Assembly (NCBI GenBank): GCA_015680685.1
Contig: MNCI01005541.1
Span: 111,228 to 175,227, forward strand
DNA length: 64,000 nucleotides
Source of the DNA: Gnetum montanum
Taxonomy: Eukaryota > Streptophyta > Gnetopsida > Gnetales > Gnetaceae
Direction: 5' to 3'
Position 1 is the first letter of the stretch. Every line of letters starts with the position of its first letter. The notes below the pieces were generated by a model, which saw nothing but the letters and a program-made list of their open reading frames with translations, was not told the origin of the DNA and searched no databases. Both the position numbers and the translations under genes were made by a program. Below, in pieces: positions 58,000 through 64,000 of this stretch.

Positions 58000-58960
58000 A
58001 ATAGAAGTTTCTATGAATTTACTTTAATTTCTAGAATGCATGCTTACATTCCTTGGTCTAGTAAAAGGATGCATCTTTTTTTGTTAGCTCTACCAGTAGC
58101 TTGGCAATTTTGAAGAAGTTCTCAATGAATCACCAATAGTGACCAGTGTGCCCAAGGAATAACCTCACATCTTTCACTATTTTAGGTTGTTTGGTGATTC
58201 TTTGGATGATCCATACTTTTGCTAGGTCCACCTTGATCCCTTTCTCTAAAATTTTGTGCTCCAAGACTATGCCCTCTTGGATCATCATATGGCTTTTTTG
58301 ATAATTAAGCCTTAATTTTGTCTCTACACAACATTTTAGCACTTGCTCAAGATGGGCTAAGGCTTGCTCAAAACTAGTACCATAGGTAGAGAAGTTATCC
58401 ATGAAGACTTCTACCCGACTACCAATCTATTGTTGAAAGATGCTAAGCACCAAGCACTGGAAAGTAGCCAAGACATTGCATAGGTCAAAGGGCATCTTTT
58501 TGTATGCAGAAGTCCCCTAGGGACTTGTGAAAGTAGTTTTGGCCTAAAACTCCAATACAATTTGGATTTGGTTATAGCCACTATAACCATCTAAAAAGCT
58601 ATAGTAGCCATGTCCTATAGTAGTATCCAACACCTAGTCCACAAATGGCAACAGAAAATGATCTTTGAAGGCTACCATGTTCAACATCCTGTAGTCAATG
58701 CAAATCCTCCATTTGCCACCTTTCTTGAGTATAATGACAAGTGGGCTAACCCACTTACTATCTGCAATAGGATAAATGAATCCCTTTTTAAGAAACTATT
58801 TGATTTCATCCTTTACAACTTACTTCAACTTAGGATTCAACCTCCTCTGCAGCTAGCATTTGGATTTGATGGAGGAACCTAATATTGGCATATCCTTGGA
58901 TCTATCCCTATCAGTTCATGATATGTCTAAGCAAAGGTTGTTGGTCAGTTGTTAATCACT
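58000..58960 (-). pseudogene. E8 reverse transcriptase
   Basis: Blocks on the minus strand are DSKWVSPL near 58740, a WRICIDYRMLNMVAF-like segment near 58700, SFLDGYSGYNQIQ near 58590, GTSAYKKMPFDLCN near 58500, then the catalytic box reading MDN (58402-58394), where E5 has MDD. The 90-codon piece 58402-58130 continues with FEQALAHLEQVL, VETKLRLNYQKSHMMIQEGI and LFLGHTGHYW. Several stops. The Asp-to-Asn change in the active site would alone inactivate it. Confidence 0.87.
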
Positions 58961-59379
58961 TCTAGCAACTTTTTTTTTTGTGCTTGTGTAAGAAGGGTAT
59001 TGATGATTACTATTATCAAGATAAGCATATTTTAGATTAGTTGATAAGGCTTTTAGTTTCATGGACTTTTTCTTGAATTGTTTTAGGTTCTCCAACTTTC
59101 CCCAATCCATCTAAATCTATGTAAGAAAGAGTATTGGCTACTAGTTTTCTCTATCTCATACATGTATTTAATGTAAGCACTTGTGAGGCTTTTTGTTTGT
59201 TCCATGCATATGTTTGAATTAGTCCCATCTTCAATTGTTAGCCACTAGGAACCTTCTTATTTTGTGGCTATTGCATATAGGCACTTCTAAACAGTAGATG
59301 CCTTAGCATACTTTTTACATGCTTTGATCAATGTACTTTGTATGGCCCATATTTTCTGCATGCAATGGCACCCTATGTC

Positions 59380-59810
59380 ATTATATGTGATGTATGGAAC
59401 TTTCTTCTTCTCTACTTCACCAAATTCAAGAAAAGATCTTGAATCCCCATATTGACATTAATTATGCTGAGCCAAGCCCTTCCCATTATAATAGGGAAGT
59501 CCCCCTTGTAGTTATTGATATGGATCACCAAGAAGTCTATAGGATAAGACCACCCATAGACAATGATAACAATGTCCTCTACTAATCCCAAGGGGACAAT
59601 GATGGAGAGATCTACAAGCTTGAGTCTAATGTTGTATTTCTTTAATGGAGGTAGGTTTCAAATCTTATACATTTTTTGTGATATTAAATTCACTCTAGAA
59701 CCTAAGTCTAGTGGAGCCTTGCATAGATCATTCCTTGCAATTTACAAGTAAATAAGGGGACTCCCAAGATCAAATTGTTTCTTGGGAAGGTGACTAGCCT
59801 TAATCTAATT
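59380..59810 (-). pseudogene. E8 aspartic protease, active site altered
   Basis: The active-site segment reads CKAPLDLGSRVNLIS (about 59720-59680), with Asp-Leu-Gly in place of Asp-Ser-Gly. Then come LVDLSIIVPLGLVEDI (59615-59575), DFLVIHINNYKGDFPII and MGRAWLSIINVNMG (about 59490-59450). A linker (59380-58970) leads to RT. Confidence 0.82.
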
Positions 59811-59989
59811 AGTAACCACATGAGTCAACATCATAGTATGCACATTGAAGGACATTTGATTCAAAGGAGGCTTAATGGTTATTTTAGAGGTGATGGATGT
59901 AGGGTTAGCAAGCACAAGTGTCTATAAGGGTTCTGGTAAACTGTTGATCTTGAAAAATGTCCTCTTTTGAGCTTTAGGTTCAAAACCAC

Positions 59990-61583
59990 TCAGAAAGATA
60001 TTCGACTATAAGTTAACAACCCTTGTTGCATTTTGTTATTGAAAATGGGGTGGAATCTCTCCTTAAATAGATGGAGTAGGTGGCAAGGAAGTGGTATTTT
60101 ATGGTGTAGAGTTTTGTGATGGATAGGAAGAAGGATAAGTAGAGAAAGGATTAGGTCATGGAGTATGGGTTCAATGATATTCTGGAGGTTAGTAGTGATA
60201 ATTGAAAGGGTTATGGCTTGTAGAGCCATGAGGAGATATAGGGTGCTAAACATAGTATCCATAAGGATATGGCTGCTAGTAAGGGTACTACTATTTGGAT
60301 GATGACATCCCCCATGACTGTGAGTTTAACCATTATTAATATTGCTCCTAAGGTACAGGTGGTGCTCCACTCAAATAGTACTGTGCTTGGTGGAATTGCT
60401 ACTTTGGATTACCTTGAGGATAAGGCAATCTCTTGGGTGGCTACCTTTTTGCAAATTTTGGATTCAAGGCATACACCCTACATTCTTGTAGATGCAACAT
60501 CATAGGACAACATCCCTTGGGATGTTCATACTAATAGATATCACATCCATCATCATCAATTTTCAAATCTACAAACTCATTTACCATGGTAGCCTTACCT
60601 TTTGGCTACAGATACCCCTTGTCTATATCTTTCCTTCTCCTTATATCTCACTCACTACTTCCTTGCTATGTCTTTTCCTCTACTATTTTCAAGGTAGTTT
60701 AAAACCTCTAATCTAAAGAGTCCCACATTTTATCTACCTTAGCCAATATTTCAAAGATATATTTTTGTATTGGCAAGGTCTTTCTTTGCACCACTTTATC
60801 TAGTGGTGCTTCCTCCTATGTATCACAAAAACATACCTCCCTCCTACGAAGGAAGGGAACTCTATTGTATTCTTTTGTACTCTCTCGTTTTCCCAATTCC
60901 CCTTCTTCCTTAGCCACCTATTCTATTAACCTTTGGATCCAATGGGCTCTCATCTTAGAAAGTCTTTCTTGGGCATAAATCCCAAGAGTTTCCCTTATTT
61001 TTTTTCAAAGTCCATCTATGATGTGGTGAAGCTATTTCCACTGAGACAATCCATGACTTAGGCATCGGTGTAATAGAAAGTAGTACCTACTCAACGCTAC
61101 ATCCAAGGATTCATGATTTTTTTGTTTTCATCCTTAGACCTGCTTCCTTAAATTGGAAACTTTGGAGCATGTTTGGTACTTGTCATTGAATAACGCAACA
61201 TGATACTCCATCTATGAATGGATTTTGGTTCTAAGGACTGGTGCCAACTTTCTTTTTCGTTGATGAGTGTCTAGAAAATTTTGAGCTTCTACTAGTCATT
61301 CTCAATACTTTGTAAGGAACAAGCATCTTGGAAAGATTGTAAATGGTATCTTGGATCTACATTATATCCCCCTTCAAATTTGGGAATATTGTTCATATCC
61401 AATCATTTGATTCCACTATCCTTTAGATGCTTGGTGGGGATTTTGATTGCTTCTGAAACATTCAACATGTTTTTAGTGATCAGTAATGGTTCATCATCAT
61501 TTTCACATCTACAATGACCCCTATTATGGCTATGACTCCTATGATGGGTTCTGTTGTGCCTCCTTTCCTAATGATAGTCTTCT
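59990..61583 (-). pseudogene. E8 gag, N-terminus missing
   Basis: Gag is truncated at a deletion junction with the 5' LTR near 61584. Remaining parts are the His/Arg-rich region (61580-61500), DDEPLLITKNMLNV (61495-61455), the capsid core (61400-61190: NNIPKFEGGYNVDPRYHLQ, WHQSLEPKSIHRW), QGW and DGL segments (61150-61010), the knuckle-like CDIY (stop) YEHPKGCC (60550-60505) with Tyr for Cys, and a Pro/Gln/Tyr-rich tail (60470-59990). Several TAG stops. Confidence 0.82.
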
Positions 61584-62401
61584 TCCAAGTAACCAATATT
61601 ACTAAATCGTGAATTGTATAATTTATAAAGCCATTGTCTTCTTAGCTTACACTTGTGGGTTAACAGTATGTATGGTTAAGTGTGGGTTAAGGCATATGGT
61701 ATATATTTTTATAACTATTTTTATATTTTTCTCCTAATAGCTAAATAACTAAGTAAAGATTAAGTAATTAAATGTTTGACTAATTAACTAGCTGATTAAC
61801 TAACTTATCCTAATGTGAAGTAATTGTTTCCACTTGTCATACACATCTTGAACTACTATTAACACTACTGGGTTACCAAGTGGCTATTACTGGGCATACC
61901 AAATATCCATTGTTGGGATTACTAAGTGTTAACGCTTTATGCTCAAAGTGATCATACTCATGTTTTTATGATTAACAACATCAATGAGATTAATTATTTA
62001 ATTATGAAAGTAATGAAAAATGCAAGTATAGAAACACATCTAAGTGTTGCAATGGATTTAGGAAATCTTTATTTTATTATTGTTCATGCCAATGAGTTTA
62101 GGTACATAGGCACTTGAATAAAAGTCCATACAATCTCTTAAATCCACACTGTGGGCACTCAGAGAGAAAATATTCTAATTCTATGTGAATGAAACTACAA
62201 GAGTTTGGCTGCAACTAGGACTTAACATCCATAAATGCGAGAGATGCACACGTTTATATAGGCAATGACTATGTCAATGTTGTTGTATCTATGTTAATGC
62301 ATCTTACCATGTGTCAATGGGAATACATCGATGGGACTATGTCAATGGGGCTGTATCAATGGGCATGCATTGATGCAACCTATCTTATTTATGTCTCATT
62401 A
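61584..62401 (-). repeat. E8 5' LTR, inner end missing
   Basis: It matches 47976-48798 of the 3' LTR from CCAAGTAACCAATATT onward and ends TCTCATTA. The first ~86 bases (the PBS-proximal end) are deleted together with the PBS and gag start. Confidence 0.88.
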
Positions 62402-62406
62402 GCTTG

Positions 62407-63184
62407 TGATGAGTCATCATTTGGGCGACCACGATATCGCAGCCTGTCTCTTCATCTATAAATAAGAGGTAGACAAATGAGTTTAAAAAGTTAGTTTAGA
62501 GTTAGTTTTGATTTTAGTTTGTATTTTTCCTCTCAACCCTTTTCCTCTCAGTGTATGCCTGCAGTGTGGTGATTGTAATTGTACGACATCCTTTATTCAC
62601 ATGTGACGTACTTGGACACGTACATGACCAAAGATAAAGATCGAGATTACTTCATCATTGTAGCATTCACTTAGTTTAATCATTTAATTAATTGTTATTT
62701 ACTACTTTCCTAGTTAACCTCTTCTCACCCTTAAACTCATGTTAAAACGTGGAATGAGTATGACTTGATTACGAGCACTTAAGTGTGACTACTTGGTAAC
62801 CCAGTAGCGTACCTAGGATTTGTGCTTGGTAATCCCAGTGGTAGTCATGCACGAAGTCCAAGGTGTGTACAGATAATCAAGGAATGGATGCTCATCGCAC
62901 TTAGGCTAGTTTAGATTCTCTCACCCTCTCTCTCCTAGATGATTGAATATTACTTCCCATTGCCTTTAGGAGTAGCATTAGATTAGAAACCACATCATAC
63001 ACCTCACTCTGGACTAAACCATACGTGACAAAGCTAATACTAGTCCATGTGGGAAGACAGTGAACTGCGACCTAAGGCTAACTGTCTAGATGTCACAACT
63101 AGTCCGTCTACGGAGTTCGACCAGATCACATGTGTAACGCTCGTATTCATATGGTTGAGTGTAGGGGTACCTCGCCACTCATCA
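62407..63184 (+). repeat. E10 5' LTR
   Basis: It is 778 bp, TGATGAGTCATC to CACTCATCA. U3 carries one ACGATATCGCAG palindrome (62431). TATAAATA is at 62457-62464. U5 has an enlarged structured unit (62754-62895): outer ATGAG/CTCAT, middle CTTGATTA (62764-62771) with TAATCAAG (62874-62881), and TTGGTAACCCAGTAG-type hairpins inside. Confidence 0.92.
62457..62464 (+). promoter_or_regulatory. E10 TATA box
   Basis: TATAAATA is 50 bases into a compact LTR and followed by AAGAGG, the same context as in E9 (52938-52945). Confidence 0.75.
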
Positions 63185-63185
63185 T

Positions 63186-63203
63186 TGGTGCCGTTGTCGG
63201 GGA
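63186..63203 (+). promoter_or_regulatory. E10 primer-binding site, tRNA-Asp type
   Basis: TGGTGCCGTTGTCGGGGA, two C-to-T changes from the tRNA-Asp complement, one base after the LTR. Confidence 0.9.
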
Positions 63204-63326
63204 CGGTGCTAGTTATCTAGATTAGTTATATCATACAAGGTTGCTGTAAAGGACTTAACGATATATCTTTTAAAAAGAAATAGTTATTAAAAGTCACATC
63301 TAAATTCACACACAATTTCACAACCA

Positions 63327-64000
63327 TGCCTCTCCTACAAGACTATAATAATGCCACACTTAGTGAGGAAGTTCATTGGAGAACCAACGAACTATATAAT
63401 GATGAAGATTGAAGTACACAACCTGAAGTGGGGGTTTCTTATAAACATCAACAAAAGTAACATCATACCAACACACGAAAGCATAACTTACAAGATGACG
63501 ATGAACCCCTATTGGCCACTACAAGCTTAACGTAAATACAAGAGGCTGTTTGAATCTCCCGGAGGCATCATAAAGAGAGTTGTTGACCTAGGCTCGATTT
63601 AAACAACTTCCCTAATTTTTCAGGAGGCTATGACTTAGATCTGCATCAACATTTACAAGCCTTCTATGATTCCTACACATGGAATAACATTGATAACGGG
63701 TGGCAAAAACTTAAGCTCTTTCCCATGACACTCGTTGGCCAAGCAAAAGTATGGTATAGATCGTTAAAACCAAATTCGATATGACGTTGGCCAACAATGG
63801 TAGAAATATTTAACAAAAGATATCAAACCTATGCAAGAGTGTCAGCCTTGAGGAAACAAATCCAAGGATGGAAACAAGCACAACATCAACCCTTGGACAT
63901 GGCCTTAGAAAGATATTATACACTGTTAAATAGCTATTTGGACCATGGGTTTTCCGAGGAAAGGCTAATGTACCACATCATCGATGGGCTTCGTGATGCA
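63327..64000 (+). pseudogene. E10 gag, 5' part
   Basis: The ATG at 63327 begins MPLLQDYNNATLSEE and stops at a TGA near 63408. The frame then resumes with DDDEPLLATTSLT (63493), the linker (63530-63600) and the capsid core: NNFPNFSGGYDLDLHQHLQ (63600), NGWQKLKLFPMTLVGQA, KVWYRSLKPNSI, RWPTMVEIFNKRYQTYARV, QGWKQAQHQ, and HIIDGLRDA at the window edge. About four or five stops (TGA, TAA) interrupt an otherwise continuous frame. It is of the Retrotrans_gag type and would form the capsid. The gene continues past 64000. Confidence 0.88.

Larger units (their letters stand above)
47890..62401 (-). mobile_element. E8: full-length-type Athila-like element carrying E9
   Basis: A minus-strand element with TSD GCTTG (47885-47889 and 62402-62406). 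The left (3') LTR is complete (47890-48798). The right (5') LTR lacks about 90 bases at its inner end and abuts truncated gag at ~61584, so the PBS, leader and gag start are deleted. Internal parts in transcription order are gag, PR, RT, RH, INT, noncoding region and 3' ORF. Solo LTR E9 and a 2.2-kb foreign block interrupt the 3' ORF. The polypurine tract beside the 3' LTR is gone. Confidence 0.88.
62407..64000 (+). mobile_element. E10: 5' part of a young Athila-like element, cut by window edge
   Basis: A plus-strand element starting TGATGAGTCATC right after GCTTG. It has a complete 5' LTR, a PBS two bases from the tRNA-Asp complement and the first part of gag. The rest lies beyond 64000. Its CpG content and few stops make it one of the younger copies. 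Confidence 0.9.

Noticed and set aside
1-64000. tRNA genes
   Set aside because: The tRNA-Asp-like words are PBS copies of 18 bases next to LTRs; no cloverleaf was found.

Overview
The window is plant nuclear DNA made almost entirely of nested, decayed LTR retrotransposons of one clade. They are Ty3/gypsy elements of Athila type: the primer-binding site (PBS) next to the LTR is complementary to the 3' end of tRNA-Asp, LTRs of about 0.8-1.0 kb run from TGATGAG to CTCATCA, insertions make 5-bp target-site duplications (TSDs), and the order is gag, protease (PR), reverse transcriptase (RT), RNase H (RH), integrase (INT). The dense nesting and heavy methylation-type decay suggest a seed plant with a very large genome. 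A gymnosperm is plausible but not proven. I see no host gene, tRNA, rRNA or CRISPR array.

Layout. 1-4300: non-genic DNA with degenerate tandem repeats and a possible Copia-type LTR remnant. 4320-5593: 3' end of an old plus-strand element (E1). 5594-47434: an old minus-strand element (E2) whose left LTR was hit by two others, E3 (minus, 6078-34806, TSD TTAAG/TTATG) and E6 (plus, 35127-46057, TSD CCTAT). E3 is split by E4 (minus, 7389-13874, TSD GCTAG) and E5 (plus, 18210-30439, TSD AACAA). E6 carries a solo LTR, E7 (39933-40955, TSD GTTAT). 46948-47889: a 0.94-kb inverted repeat made of LTR sequence. 47890-62401: E8 (minus, TSD GCTTG), which holds a solo LTR, E9 (52855-53661, TSD CTAAG), and a 2.2-kb unrelated insert with two N bases. 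62407-64000: 5' part of a younger plus-strand element, E10, cut by the window edge.

How the parts work. In an intact relative, the LTR supplies promoter, R region and poly(A) signal, Gag makes the particle, PR cuts the polyprotein, RT/RH make DNA primed by tRNA-Asp, and INT inserts it. Several copies (E1, E2, E5, E6, E8) add a 3' ORF with a basic N-terminus, a domain resembling the putative plant transposon protein family, and a coiled-coil tail. E3 and E4 lack it. Every coding region here has stops or frameshifts, so all are annotated as pseudogenes. E4 and E6 also lack RT-INT.

The most interesting signals are in RNA and DNA structure. They are tandem ~65-nt units in U5 whose nested stems change in a compensatory way between copies, a hairpin in R that pairs the poly(A) signal in every well-kept LTR, lineage-specific palindromes in U3, and a second polypurine-like tract just after pol.
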